Source: Ochotona curzoniae (lineage: Eukaryota; Chordata; Mammalia; Lagomorpha; Ochotonidae). From it: a stretch of 64,000 bases of DNA. Shown here piece after piece: positions 32,336 to 44,743 of this stretch (position 1 is the first letter of the stretch; the number at the start of each line of letters is the position of its first letter). The stretch covers positions 6,756,001 through 6,820,000 of the forward strand of contig NW_024464918.1 of assembly GCF_017591425.1 (NCBI RefSeq). Reading direction: 5' to 3'. The notes beneath the pieces are model-generated. The model was not told the origin of the DNA, did not search any database, and worked only from the letters and a program-made list of their open reading frames with translations. The position numbers and the translations under genes are program-made.

Positions 32336-33419
32336 TTACAAAAAGGTAGAATATATTGAAACAACCACTCAAATAGGCTAAATGTCCTTATTCCATAGAG
32401 AAATACAAGCCAGTGGGAAGAGGGCCCAGGGGAAGCTCTGGCTTACATCTGTTCTGGGGTAGCAGGGCTGAAGGGTGGCAGCAGCAACAAAGAGGCGGAA
32501 AGCAGTCATTGTGGGGAGGGTCCAGGTTAATCACCACATGTTCTGTGTGTTCAATTCCTACTTTGTAGGAGCTAAGCTGGCTGGAAATCAAATTCCAAGC
32601 ACATTCATTCATCTATGATCACAGGTGTTCTAAATGTTCCACATCAAACTATGCCATGGGATTCCAAGAAATAAAAAATCCTTGCAGGCCAGACTACTGC
32701 CAGGAGAGTTCTACAAAAGAGGTCAGGCAGAAGCTTGGCTCTCAAAGGGCAGCGACTGCTCCATTCACTCAATAATCTGCTTTGTCTTCAACCTTCGTGA
32801 CCTTGTGACATGCGGTAGAGCACACAAAGGCTCTGAGATGTGCCGTGACTGGTCCATAGCACGTGGCTGAGGAGGTGCAGTCCTGAAGCTGATGGAGCAG
32901 GTGCAGTGAAGGTGAGAAGAGGAAGGGCAGGGATGCTCTTTGGCAGGTGGATCGGGAGTACCATTCTGTAGCAAGATGCACCAGCCAGAAGAGGCTCAGT
33001 CACACTGTAGGGACTCATGGCAGTGCAAGGCTGTGGCATGCTGGCACATTAACTGCACCTTGTCTACTTGCTTAAGAACTGTACATGCAAAGGGCAAGGA
33101 CTGCCTCAGGCTCTGGAAAGCTAGCATGAGATCAGAAGAATACTCTGGAGGGAAAGGCCAGGTTGCTCATGGGGGAAGACCTGAAGAAAGAAGGCAGATC
33201 AGCTATGCCATCCTCCCATGGAAGACAGGATGGAGAGGTGAGCCTGGGAATGTCCAGGGATAAAAAGCATCAATGGGCTGGAATGGCCTGGCCCCTTAGG
33301 AAGGGCCTAACATACACAGAAGGCATCTACATGGCAAGGGTGCAGCTAGTGGACTCAGGAGCACACAGATTTGGTTTCACATTTGAACTCAGTGCATTAT
33401 CACTGAGTCCATTATCAAT

Positions 33420-33680
33420 GGCAATAACAGTTCTCATTGACAGATCATTTGTATGTGGCAGGCACTGGCCTAACTGTCCCACATCACGACTGAGTACAAT
33501 TCTCACAGCAATCCTAGGGGAAGGAACTGTTTCATATCATTAAGGATTACTATCTGCATTTGAGGTGGGAACTGAGGCATGGAGAGGATAAGCAAGATGC
33601 TGGAAGGTAGCAGAGCGGGGATCGGAACCCAGGCAAGCAGGTCATGGGTCCCATGCTACTCACCACCCTGCATTAACCCA
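33420..33680 (-). repeat. MIR, reverse orientation, nearly full length
   Basis: TGGCAGGCACTGGCCTAACT (3' end), TGGGAACTGAGGCATGGAGA with GGATAAGCAAGATGC (core) and GGGATCGGAACCCAGGCAAG (5' part) occur in the expected reverse order. Confidence 0.85.
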
Positions 33681-34194
33681 AGGGGAGACAGCCATGTCAG
33701 TACTTCTCAAGGTTATGGTCACTTCCTTTAGGGAATAACTGCTTAGACTTCCACTGAAACTTTGCACCTTTAAGATGCACAGCACTGGATAAAACGTATG
33801 CAGTGCTTTTTCCTAAAATGAATGTTCCCTTTTGCTCTACCTCGCCAAGGTAAGCAGTGATAACTCTAGACTGAGGGGACTACAGGTAACTGGAACTGTG
33901 CCAAGTGAAGCCATGGTGGGGCTACTATATTTTGAAAACCACAAATGATAAAAAAAAAAAAGCATAAATGCTTCCAGAATTGAACTGGAGCTCAAGGAAT
34001 TATAATAATTGGATAGACCCGTACACAGGAAGTGTCACTCAGGCAAAGGAAATACATGCAGAGGGAGTACTCCATGGGTCATGATTTTGCCATCCATTTT
34101 CAGCCGACAGAATTAAGGCTCAGGAATGTTTGGTCACCTAACGTTAGAGGGCTGGGAAGTCAGATGGGCCTCAGCTGCTACAGTAGGTGCAGCA

Positions 34195-34290
34195 ATATCT
34201 TAAGCATTGTGAACACACCTAGGGAGTGAACCAGCGGATGGAAGATGTCTCCCTCTCTTTGTTCCCTTGCCTTTCAAGGAAAAGCAAATG
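34195..34290 (+). repeat. SINE 3' fragment
   Basis: AGGGAGTGAACCAGCGGATG with GAAGATGTCTCCCTCTC and a CTTTCAAGGAAAAGC tail remain of an old copy. The 5' two thirds are missing. Confidence 0.7.
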
Positions 34291-34434
34291 GACATGCCAA
34301 AACAGTCAAACACCACTGATGACTGACTCCTTGCCTCATGCCAGGTGAAGGATGACTGGCACTAGATGGGCCTGACTTCAATTTCCATTCCCAACCAGCC
34401 TTGAAGTAGGTACCCTGGATGCCTCAGAGGGCTG

Positions 34435-34672
34435 GACAGCCTGCAAAGTCTAACCGGGCCTGGGTTAGACCAAAGCAAAGAGCCAGGAGTTTCCTTCAGG
34501 CCCCTCACATGAGTGACAGAGGGCCAAGGACTCGCACTATCTTCAGCACTCTCCCAGGTGCATCAGTAGAGAGCTAGATCAGTGGAGTTACTGCAACTCA
34601 AACGGCCATGCATATAAGGGACTGGCACTGGAGGCAGAAGCTTAACATACTGCACCGCTACATTGGCTCTGG
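34435..34672 (-). repeat. Old SINE
   Basis: AGCAAAGAGCCAGGAGTTTC with CTTCAGGCCCCTCACATGAG is the body, and CTTAACATACTGCACCGCTA the head end. The tail side is eroded. Confidence 0.75.
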
Positions 34673-34689
34673 GAGCCATGAATCTAACA

Positions 34690-37600
34690 GTGACTTCTTA
34701 TGGACCTCTCTACCAAGTTGACCAACATGTGCCTCTGTGTGAATTGTTCAAAGCAGCTGAGGGTTTTCACAAGAGTTTCCTGGAAGAATGACTTGGAGTG
34801 GGGAAGGGAAGTGGTTGTTTTCAGCAGCAAAGGTGGAGACAGTGCATACCGGGAGGCACAAGAAATAGCATTCAAGCGTTCTAGCATCCTTATGGTTGGG
34901 CATAAGGCTGATCGCTACTCTGAGGAAACAAAGTGTTACTAAGGAGGTTATGGCTGGCATTGAGTTGAGGCTTGCAAAGAAATTGGTCCAGACCAAAATT
35001 TCCAAAGGCAGACAGCTTGGGGAGATGTCAGCCCAAGGGGCCGGAGGCATTGAACTCCACTTGTAGTACTGTTCTATCTTCAGTCTACACACAGAGGCTG
35101 AGAGATGAAGAGCCAGTCCAAGGGGAGTGAAGACACCAATACCCAACACCCTAATACATGCTTGAGAGTAGACCTAGAAGGAATTTCCAGGTTGGCACAG
35201 GCATTTGCTGTGTGACCTTGGCACGTCCTTGCAACAGGTGCTCCGTAAACATGAGAAGGATGCTAATGCCAACCTTGGGGCTGAAGGCGGGAGCGAGGCT
35301 GCTAGACCTGGGAGGCCCTGCAGAGTGGGATGGAAGGTAAGAAAGCTCTTCCAAGTTACCAAGGATTACTTGAGTCCAAAGTTGGGAAAGATCAAAAACC
35401 AACCAACCTCCCTACAGATGTAAGGCAGCAGATGTTTTACACCAAAAAGGGAATCCCAGGAAGCTTGCTTCGCAACAGGTATGCTTGGGAGATGAGAAAC
35501 ACGCAACGGTGTGAGAAATCCAGGTGCCCAAGAGTGCTGGGAGGCCCTGGGCTAGTTGCAAGAGCTTTCAGAAACCACGGTGCCCACTGAGGTAAAGGAG
35601 GAGATGCTGCTGCCTGTGGAAAACTTCGAGCACTTGGCCACGATCAGTCAGGGGCAGAGTTGGGAGGAAAACCCAAGCTTGCTCCCCCAGAGGTACCAGC
35701 TGTGTGTCAGTGTCCCCCTCCACCAATGATGATCACTAGAGAGGCCATCCATTCACAGACAGAAAGTGTGCCCGAGGGCCGTATGCCGTGAATACCTAAA
35801 GCAGCAGGGCTGTGACAGCTGTTCAATTTTCAGATCAAACTTTTCCACCAGGAGAGACTGCACCTTCTCCCAAACCCCATTCTAACCGACTGAATTCCTT
35901 CCAAGCCACATTCAGGCCTAAGCTGGTCAGGTCTTCCTTTGTGTCTGTCTAGCAGACCCTGACTACACCACTGCTCCTCGACCCTCCCCATCACCAGCTT
36001 TCCGGAGCAGCCTCTGTGATTTCCTCCTTGGAGAAGCCCTTGTTTGCAATGGCCACCACCCCCGGCTGGCAAGCATGTGCGGCTCTCCTCCGCCCGGCGA
36101 GGTGGGATAAAGGCAGGCCTGTGCTCCCAGCCAAGCTCCCACCCCACCCCGGAACTTCCTGAGAGGTGTGCTTTGGTGAAAGGGACAATGATGTGTGGCC
36201 CTCGCCTCTGCCAGCAGCTCTCCCCATCCGGCTGTGGATTAAAGGAGCCCGGGCCAGCGTTCAGGAGGAAGAAAGCACCAGCAAACATCCTGGGGACGTG
36301 TCCCTCCTTGGCAGAAAACCCTAGAAAGGGGGGAGTGTGGGTTGGAGTCTCCCAAGCTTCCCATACCTGGGGCTCGTGCATACGCGCATGCACCCAGCCA
36401 CAGACGGCAGGCACAGTCTCTGAGCCGGGGTGGGTGCCAGCCCTGCCATTTGCCAGCTGTATGCCCTGCACAGTTCATGTCCCCCTGTGTGCTGCACCTT
36501 CTGGCCTGTGAGGTGGAGCAGATGGTAACACCCATCTCTCGGGGGCTAAAGGAGGGAGGGAAGGCACTCAGGTATGGCAGGTGCGTACTCACCACTCAGC
36601 TACAATGGCGATTATCTAAGGCCAGCACCCAAGCAAGCCTCCAGTGTGGGCTCCAGCTTGCTGAGTTCAGAGTCTCTCTTCATCTCCTTCCCCAAGGAGC
36701 TACACTGCGGTCAGCAGTCTTTCCCTGTCCATAGTGACTTTCCCAAGGCCAGGCATCTTGACTATTTAGGTCATGGGCAGAATTCCTGAGTATAATGATG
36801 AGCAAAAATGCATAGGACTTGCTTTGCTTGTTTGGGACTGACTTTGCTTAACAATGACACTACAAACAACAGGCCATTCAGGTTCTACCCCTGCTAATAA
36901 AATAACCAGAGTCTCACATTGATTCCCTTATCATTCAAAGGAGGGCAGAGGGAAGGTGAGGGCTGTGTCCACATCTGCCTGCATTAGACGGCTAATGAAG
37001 AGCTTTGGCTCTAGCTCAGCAGGAGACCCACAAACAGATCATATAAGAGAATAAGTAAGGACTTGCCATGATCCTGCAAAGGTTCCAGGATGTCCTAGAG
37101 AATCCCATTCTCCCTCCCCAGGGTGAGCCCAATGGGAGGTGGCAAAGGAACCCGTCAAGCATGGTGGGTTGGACAAGCAGGAACCCTGGAACTGGCTGGA
37201 GGGCACATGGTCTAAACCAGTTAAGAGCACACAGCTTCCCAGGTCCCACCAAAGGGTACCCTGAGCTACAGGATCAGCACAGCTCATGAGCAAATATAGC
37301 GCTAGCCTCTGGAGAAGGTCTTCATCAATGCTTGCAGGATGGTGCTAGTCATTTCCAGGACCCTATGCAAAAAAGCAGGGGCCCAGAACACATGCTTAGC
37401 ATCAGGAACTCCAAAATGCTTTGTCTGACTGAGGGAAACACCTGTTAAAGACAGACAACTACAACTTCATTTCTAACATTACTCAGTTCTCTTGGCCCTG
37501 CATGCTCCCCACCAACAATCTCAAAAGAACCCCCAGAATGTGTAGAGCCCCTACACCAAAGGCTGGGCATCTGGGGGACGGGCGGTGGGGGAATAAGGTG

Positions 37601-38780
37601 CAAGTGTCTGACACCAACCAACTGTTGCACAGGACACCTCACAGACGATGTGACATTCAAATATGAGACGTGTTTGGCAATCATTTCTAAACAGAGACCA
37701 ACGTACTGATCATTCTCACTCAAACAGCATGGCAACCTTGAGCCCAGGGAGGTCCCTGGCTTTTACTTTTTAACTAATTCTAACTGGCTGCACAGGTTTC
37801 TCTGAACAATAGCTTACCTGAATTCCTCTGCCGATAGCCAAACAGGAGATGTCCAAGTCACTTGTGGACTCTGCATGCTTCTGGTCTCACTGCAAGCATT
37901 TGAGGCATGCCTACTAATTCTAATTCTACTTAATTCTATGTTAAGCATCTTGTACCTGCCTCCAGTGTCTCTAACGTATTTGTACATCTACTGACACAGG
38001 TGAGCAAGAACCTGCCACCCACATTCCTTTCTCTCCGTCTCTGTCTCTCTCTCTCTCTCTCCTTTTCTTTTTTACAGCAAACACAGGCACTTTACGGATC
38101 TCAGAGAGCGGCAGCCATAGGTGGCTGGGCAGCCAGGATGGTGGCATCCCAGGCAAATTCTCTTGCCCACATGGGGCAGGGGAGGGGGTGTCGAGACTAG
38201 TCATTTGTAACAAGATCCACACAAGTCAACGCTGAAATTCAAAGCCAGGTTCTCTGACTCCATAGCCTGCTCCCTTAACATGTATGTCCTTGATATCTGT
38301 TCTCACAAGATCATTTACAGAAGCAAGAGTTATCAAAACAGAAAACGTGAACCCGGGAATGGAGTTGTTATGACATCAGTGCCTACTCAAATATCATCCC
38401 CTTTTAATCGTTGTAAAGGCCCAGCCCCCACCATTTCTAGCCAATGTCTTCATGGGTTGGCTGAATGCCTCCACATCTGATAAAGCAAAGCCGCAGAGTG
38501 AGCTAAACCTTCCTAAAGAGATGGGCTTTCATGAACTTGGTGAAATGATACTGGGGCAATCAGGTAAATCTCACCCAAGGAGGAGTGGGGCAGCTCAGCA
38601 AACAATGCGGGGGATGGGGGAAGACACACACCAGGAGGAAGGAAGAACAACATTCCAGGCAAAAAGAGAAGGATTTTAATAAGGGGCTAAAAGAGGCCAT
38701 GGAGGAAAGCAATCATGTAATAGTGCGCTTTTCTGGTGAGAGTGCTGGAAAAGTCACCCAAAAAGATAGTTGTCTCTCTC
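34690..38780. other. SINE-free intron block
   Basis: In these 4.1 kb I recognise no lagomorph SINE and only faint MIR-like scraps (near 35195-35250 and 35620-35700) and a TC run at 38033-38063. The part at 35880-36560 is GC-rich for this intron with several CpGs (CTCCGCCCGGCGAGG near 36090). No exon-like conserved frame with splice sites is evident. Confidence 0.6.
38033..38063. repeat. (TC)n microsatellite
   Basis: A TCTCTGTCTC start then about nine TC units, followed by a T-rich stretch. In the WWC1 transcript it is a GA run. Confidence 0.93.
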
Positions 38781-38782
38781 TT

Positions 38783-39085
38783 TTTTAAAAGATTTATTTA
38801 TGTTTATTGAAAAGTTATATTTACAGAGAGAGACAGAGAATGATCCTTTGCCTGCTGGTTCACTCCCCAGGTCACCACAATGGCCAGAACTGAGCAGATC
38901 CGAAGCCAGGAGCCTCTGGCTCTGCCATGCAGGTGCAGGGTCCCAAGGCTTTGGGTCGCCCTTGACCATTTTCCCAGGTCACAATCAGGGTGCTGGAAGG
39001 GAAGTGAGGCAGCTGGGATTAGAACCGGTGTCCATATAAGATCCCAGTGCCTGCAAGATGAGGACTTCAGCCATCAGGTTAACAG
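38783..39085 (-). repeat. C-type SINE, young to intermediate
   Basis: TTTAAAAGATTTATTTATGT tail, CTGAGCAGATCCGAAGCCAG body and the reversed B box GGGATTAGAACCGG. The head end (CAGCCATCAGGTTAAC) is diverged. Confidence 0.92.
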
Positions 39086-39282
39086 AGTGGAACATATTCA
39101 TTTTACTTAGACAAAAGTTTTTACTATAAAATGGAAGGCCAGGAGCTGCCTCGGACACCTCATATTTGTAGACGGAGTATCTGAGTGACATCATCTAAGT
39201 TTGCATGATGCACTCCTCTACCATGCTCACACCATGACTAGAACACCTAACCATGGAGCCTTCTCAAGTGTCCCTATCACTG

Positions 39283-39558
39283 GGGCACTGCAGGTTAAAC
39301 TACCTCTTGTGCCGCTGGCACCCCATATGGGCACCTGTTTGAATCCTGACTGCTCTGTTTCTGACCCAGCTCCCTGCTAATGCACCTAGGAATGCAGTGG
39401 AAGATGACCCAAGTGCTTGAGTTCCAACAGCCACATGGGAAACTAGGGTGGAGTTCCAGCCACCTGACTTCAGCCTGAGTCCCAGTCATCGCCACCATTT
39501 GGGAAGTGAACCACAGATGGAAATTTTCTTTCTCTTTGTTGCTCTACCTTAAATACCA
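39283..39558 (+). repeat. Old SINE
   Basis: GCAGGTTAAACTACCTCTTG, CACCCCATATGGGCACCTGT, GACTTCAGCCTGAGTCCCAG and CTTTGTTGCTCTACCTTAAA mark a nearly full-length diverged copy. Confidence 0.82.
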
Positions 39559-39624
39559 CTTAATGTTATATTGTACGGTCATTGCAGAAAGCATTAAGAC
39601 TAGAGCTTTATTATTAATAGAATT

Positions 39625-39892
39625 TTTAAAAGATTTTACAGGCAGAGCAGAGGGAGGAATGAAGAGAGGGGAAAAAAGAAAGAACAGACAGAAAGTAATC
39701 CTCCCCACTGCTCCCCACATGGCCACACTGGCAGGGGCTGGTCCAAGCCGAAGCCAGAAACCCAGAACCCTGGGTTTGGATTGGCTCAGCTCAGGCTCTT
39801 GCAGCCATCCAGGGAGTGAACCAGCTGTTGGAATATCTTATTTTTTAAATTTATCTGTAAATCTGCCTTTCCAATAAAAATAAGTATTTTTT
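39625..39892. repeat. Inverted composite of two SINE 3' halves
   Basis: Positions 39625-39760 are the 3' half of a C-type SINE in reverse (TTTTAAAAGATTTTACAGGC through AAGCCGAAGCCAGAAACCC). Positions 39768-39892 are a 3' half in forward orientation (GTTTGGATTGGCTCAGCTCA to CAATAAAAATAAGTATTTT). The two meet at about the same internal point and no head is present, so the unit is a long imperfect palindrome. Confidence 0.8.
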
Positions 39893-41330
39893 TTAAACAC
39901 ACAAAACAAAATAAGACAAACTACAACACTGGCAAGACCTCCATGAAGTCTACACGCCTGTCAGCTCGAACTTCAAGGCACATATCACTGGCTGCGCCAC
40001 GTGCTCTGCAGAGGCGCGTTAATGTAGCTCTCCCACAGCACCCAACACTGTCACTGCGATCCAGCCCATTGCCTGCACAGATGTGGAGACACCCACTGTT
40101 TGCTCTGTAGCTCCCTGGCCTATTCTGCCTCTCCTACTGAGCTCCATCAGCTCCCAGAACACATTCTGTCTGCCTTCTGCTGTGGCAAACAACGCAGCAG
40201 AAGGGCAGATGTGAGCTGCGTGGAATGCCTCTACACCTGACAGCCTTGTGGTCGGCCCCACCACCACTCCCATTTCCTTCCATTGAAATTACCAATGTCA
40301 GCACCCAACAAAGGACTCAGAGCCAGAGCCTTAGGCATGGAAAGCCACTTTCTCCTATTACATACCCTGCTGTCTGCCTGACATGGGCTGCACAGTTAAC
40401 TCTGGGTCTTGCAGTCAGCACAGGGCAGGGAGCAGTAGGATTCTAACTGTGTGCAGTGATCCTAATTAACCAAAAAATCCTATTCTCCACCCTCCACCCC
40501 CCTCCCGCCACCTGGGGAAATGAGGATGGGCTCAAAACTGCTACAAGAGATGACCAAGTTTTTATTGGCTGTCCAGGGGAGGGGAGGACACCACTGGGTC
40601 TTTTCCATATCCCTCTTAGGAAGGAGCCAGGCAAGAACCAGACCAAACAAACACCTGGCAGGTGTGCAGCTGGTGACTGAGACCTCACTTTTTTCCAAAG
40701 TCATTTTTCATCAGCGAATGACACCGTACCCCTTTGAAGCGGAACTGGATCTGCTTCCCCACAAGAAGGGCCAGCTCCCTGGAGGGAACGAGCTGAGAAC
40801 TGCCATGCTGAGCATAGATCTAAAGCCCACTCATTTTTTGATGTTTAAGATAAGAGGTAGGGATGGGCATCTGGGGGTCTCAGTCACATCTGACAGCGAG
40901 ATGCACTCCTGCTGTGGCTGCTGCTCTGCTGACTCTGTCCTGCTGGCACTGCCACTGGGGAGCCCAACACTCATGGAGCCCTGGGCTGCGTGTGTGGGTG
41001 CACCCAGAAGGAGGCACCAAACAGTGGTTCTACTCTCCAGGGGCCTGCCTCCGTCCCTGGCTCCTCAACACTTAGCATCCTGCAGAACTGAGCATGGGCC
41101 CCTCCTCTCCAGGGAAACCTTCTTTCCATGGTGTCTGCGAGGGTGACAAGTCTCAGGGCCAGGCGTAACACAGTGTCACACTGGTTGTTTGTTGAACACA
41201 TCCCAAGGGCAGGGATGGGCCTGGCTCCATACAGAGCAGGTGCTATGCAGGATGCTCTTAGGAGAGCGGTTGATGATAAGCAGACTCTATATGAAGGATG
41301 CCTTAAATATATATATATTTTTAATGATTT
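39893..41330. other. Intron sequence without recognised elements
   Basis: No SINE, L1 or MIR was recognised in this 1.4 kb. A 208-codon open frame lies within it at 40520-41146 but shows no known domain (see rejected items). Confidence 0.5.
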
Positions 41331-41335
41331 TTTTG

Positions 41336-41640
41336 GAGCTGCTATTTTGATACAGCAGGCTGAGCTACCGCGTGCAATGTTGCATCCCATGAATGATGAT
41401 TTGAGTCCTGGTTGCTCTGCTGCCATTCCAGTTCCCTGCTAATATACCTGGGAAAGAAGCAAATGAGGAACAGAATACATGATGGCATTCCTGTCATCCA
41501 TGTGGGAGACCTGCCTTCCAGGTCCTGGTCTCAGGCTGGTGCAGCCCTAGCTGGCGTAGCCCTGAGCGGAGGGGACCAGCAGGTGGAATATCTAACTCTT
41601 CTCTGTCACTCTGCTTTTCAAATACATATAAAGAAAAAAT
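41336..41640 (+). repeat. Old SINE, full length
   Basis: GGCTGAGCTACCGCGTGCAA, GAGTCCTGGTTGCTCTGCTG, TTCCCTGCTAATATACCTGG and a CAAATACATATAAAG tail. Confidence 0.82.
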
Positions 41641-42639
41641 TAAAAACCAACAGCAACCACAAAAGTAAAGGAGAGCCAGTCACACAGTTAGAGGCTTTCC
41701 TCTAGAACAAAATCAATCCATCCTCTTGCCCAGGCCCAGAGCTCCCTGCACCAGGCTTTGGCAGCTCCTACTCCAGCACCCATCCCTTTGCCCCCCTCAT
41801 GGCGATGCATTCCAACCCGTGCCAACCTGCTCTCCTCTCTCTGTGTGGTTGCTCTGCTCTGTTTTCCAGGGTCTCCAAATCCCACGATAGCCCTCACCTT
41901 GTTATCGGACACAGCCATCTTAATCAGATCCCCCTGCTTTATGCTCCATTAGGGTATCACTTTATTTCCTTACTGCATTCTCAGGACAGTTGGTAACTGT
42001 GTTGTTTCTTGGTTTAGTCATTTAATTCCCATCCCTATCATATTCTGCAATGCTCCTTACCCAAAAGGGCCACACCCACAGGAATCATGTCCAACTGGCT
42101 CTTCACCAGACTTCCCTGGAGGACACTTAACATGCATTTCAGGACTTCACCACCTCGAAGGGGTGTACAAATAGCAAGGCTTGTACCCCATTTAATAGTG
42201 GGTAAGGCAAGGAGAGTCACAAGGCCAGATCTCTGGGAAAGGAGTCTCCACAATTCCACTGCTAGCAGCTGGGGCAGATGGCTGCACAGCAATTCTAGGA
42301 AGGCCAGGGCTATGCATTTCCCTTAGGGCATCACTCTCACCTTTAAAGATAACCTGAGGATGCTGAGGTGTCAACTTCTAATTGCGGCCACACTACACTG
42401 GAAATAGTGGACACTTTACAACCTAGATTAGTAAGTCAGACAAATACTCTTCATTGATGGCAAGGTAAGAAACATTACATGATCCCATCGTTGTGTGAAT
42501 ACCACAGGGTGTATTAATGCAGTCAAGATGGCTATGATGTCATGAGGCAATATGATTCTGGGGAATCACCATGACATACACAGTCCTCTGTAGACCAGAG
42601 TGCCTTATGTGGCATATGACTTCACAGGCTGCAGAGCCC

Positions 42640-42975
42640 TGAAAATGCTGAAGGCCAAATCTAATCTGCATTTCAATGTTTAAAGATTTTGAAATATGTG
42701 TGTATTATTCATATATACATACACATATATAATTATATACATGAGATATCCTGTGCATAAGACCCAAGTCCTAATACAAAATCCATTTATCTTGTATATA
42801 TGCCTGATTAAAAACTTACACAATCTATTCAGTGCTCCTGTATTTTGCTATGACCCACGACATGGGATCAGGTGCAGAATTTTCCCACTTGCTGAATCAT
42901 AGGCATGGTCAAAAAGTTTCAAATTTTGAAACATTTCAAAATTTCTGGATTTTTGGACTGCAGACTCTCAACCAG
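42640..42975 (+). repeat. Tigger-like DNA transposon, MITE size
   Basis: TACATGAGATATCCTGTGCA with TAAGACCCAAGTCCTAATAC, then CAAAAAGTTTCAAATTTTGA and TTTCTGGATTTTTGGACTGC, follow the order of a Tigger-group MITE (gagatatcttggggatgggacccaagtc ... aaaaagtttcggattttgg). A TA-rich expansion lies at 42700-42745. It parallels the better copy at 62636. Confidence 0.7.
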
Positions 42976-43597
42976 AACTATGATGCGCTCAAGCCATCCT
43001 GTTTAAAAGCAGGCTCAGAGGGAAGTATCTTCCCCTTCATTAAGCACAGGAGCCAAGGCACAGACAAGCGCCCTGTGCATGGTGACACGCTTTGAAGTGG
43101 ATGGGCAGGGATTTGTGCAAATCCAATTCACCTCTAGCTGTCCAGCATGAACTATGCACTGCCTACTAAGTCAGAATAGCAGTGGCAGAAGTAAGGTGAT
43201 GAACTGCACCTTTCTTCCCCCTAGTCACATCAGCATCTGGAGACACAGGAAGGACATCCTGAGGCCCAGTTCTGGATCCCTGTGGGGCAGGGTCCTGAAC
43301 AGACTAGAGGACATGGGCAATTGTTTTCAAAGATGAGAACAACAGGCTGTGGTTCTCCTACTAGACCCAAAATTGGAAAGCTAAGGATGGCTGATGATGC
43401 TGCAAAGGGCTTTGGAAATCATCCACCGTTGAAGTTCTCCAACTGGGTTCTGTGGAACCCACATTTCCAGGCACGCTGGGAGGCAGCATGGAGCGAAATG
43501 TCAAGTGAGGAGTTGGCAGGCCAGGGTTCAGTGGGAACACTGGACTTGGACACATAGCACCCTGCCTCAAAAGCATCTGAAACCCCCTGACCGGACA

Positions 43598-43660
43598 ACG
43601 TTCCCATGTTACAGATGAGGGGACCGAGGGCCAAACAGGGTAACTGAGCTAAGCAACAAG
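43598..43660 (-). repeat. MIR core fragment
   Basis: CCCATGTTACAGATGAGGGG with ACCGAGGGCC and GGTAACTGAGCTAAGCAAC is a reversed MIR core. Confidence 0.65.
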
Positions 43661-43689
43661 ACCCTTCTGTCCCATGCTGGGAGGACAGC

Positions 43690-43800
43690 AAGGCTTTGTA
43701 TGTGTGAATCTTGGGCCTGCTACTTCCTAGTTTTTCTAAGCCTGGGTTTAGTCACTTGAAAAAGGAGAGTCATCTTCCTCATCTAGCTGTACAATCAACT
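43690..43800 (+). repeat. MIR fragment
   Basis: TGAATCTTGGGCCTGCTACT with TCCTAGTTTTTCTAAGCCTG and TTCCTCATCTAGCTGTA resembles the forward MIR core. Confidence 0.55.
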
Positions 43801-43860
43801 AAACACACTAAGGAGGGAAAAGGGCTAGGGAGTGGTCAAGTGCTGGCTATCAGGGCTGCT

Positions 43861-43873
43861 GGGGGGGGGGGGG
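43861..43873. repeat. G13 homopolymer
   Basis: Thirteen consecutive G, reading as C13 in the WWC1 transcript. Its exact length is uncertain in any assembly. Confidence 0.9.
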
Positions 43874-43884
43874 TTAGCTGGAGG

Positions 43885-44125
43885 TGACACAGTAGTCAGA
43901 ACAAAGGTTTGGAAGCTACTAGGTAGATGTGGCTCCAAATCCCACCACTTCTGCCTTCAGATGTCCGACTGTGGGGGAGATCCTTTCAATGATGAGAATC
44001 CCAATTCCTCACCTGTTGAATGGGTACAGTTAACTCCTTATTGAGATGTGGCTCATGGAAGGCATGCTAAGTGTGGAGCAAATTGCCTTGGGCATAACAG
44101 AAGGTCAATCAACACCTGTTAGCGC
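43885..44125 (+). repeat. MIR, nearly full length
   Basis: CAAAGGTTTGGAAGCTACTA, GTGGCTCCAAATCCCACCAC, TTCCTCACCTGTTGAATGGG and a 3' end AAGGTCAATCAACACCTGTT follow the MIR order. Confidence 0.75.
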
Positions 44126-44723
44126 CACCAGAGTACGTGGCAATTTCTGAGACAATTAGCTGTCTAATAGAAAACTACTGCTGGGATGTCCCTGCATGTG
44201 TCCAGAGAGGACTGGACTCCTGCAGGGCTGGTATTGAGGAAGAATCTTGGAGGATGCACCTGCACCAGCCAGAAGTGGTATGGCTGATGACTAGACTGAC
44301 AGTGGACTAAGAATCCCTCACCTTGCAGCACCCTCAGTTAGAATGGGTTGCATGACTGTACCTTTTATCTTGATTTTCCTATAAACAAGGAAAAAAAAAA
44401 CTAAATGAAGGCAAGAACTTCAAGGTCAGGTTCACTTCCCTGCAGGCTCCTCCTAGGCTGCAGTGAAATTTCAGGAATGCAGCCTCTGGGCCCAGTTTAC
44501 ATTCCCACCCTCTCGGTATCCAGGATACCAGAGGGACCTGTGGCATTCCATCCCACCAATCAGCCTTTTGGGCTGGTTTTCCAAGTGCTGGGGTCACATC
44601 CTGGGCTATATCACTGCTGGGTGGCAAGGTCTGGCACATGTTTTGGGATAAGCATCACCACTCAGCAGGAGGTGCATTCATTCATTGCTTGACATACATG
44701 CGCAGAGGTGGAGCCAGCCCCCT

Positions 44724-44743
44724 CCCCCCCCCCCCCCCCCCCC
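44724..44743. repeat. C20 homopolymer
   Basis: Twenty consecutive C on the plus strand, thus G20 in the WWC1 pre-mRNA. The length may not be exact in the assembly. Confidence 0.9.

Noticed and set aside
35830..36471. 213-codon open frame on the minus strand, the longest frame in the block
   Set aside because: No recognisable domain, no plausible splice signals, amino-acid composition typical of GC-rich non-coding DNA (Gly, Pro, Arg, Trp, Cys-rich), and an antisense open frame overlaps it.
40520..41146. 208-codon open frame on the plus strand
   Set aside because: No known motif or signal sequence, no promoter or Kozak context that stands out, and no sign of an intronless pseudogene such as a poly-A tail. 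Treated as chance.
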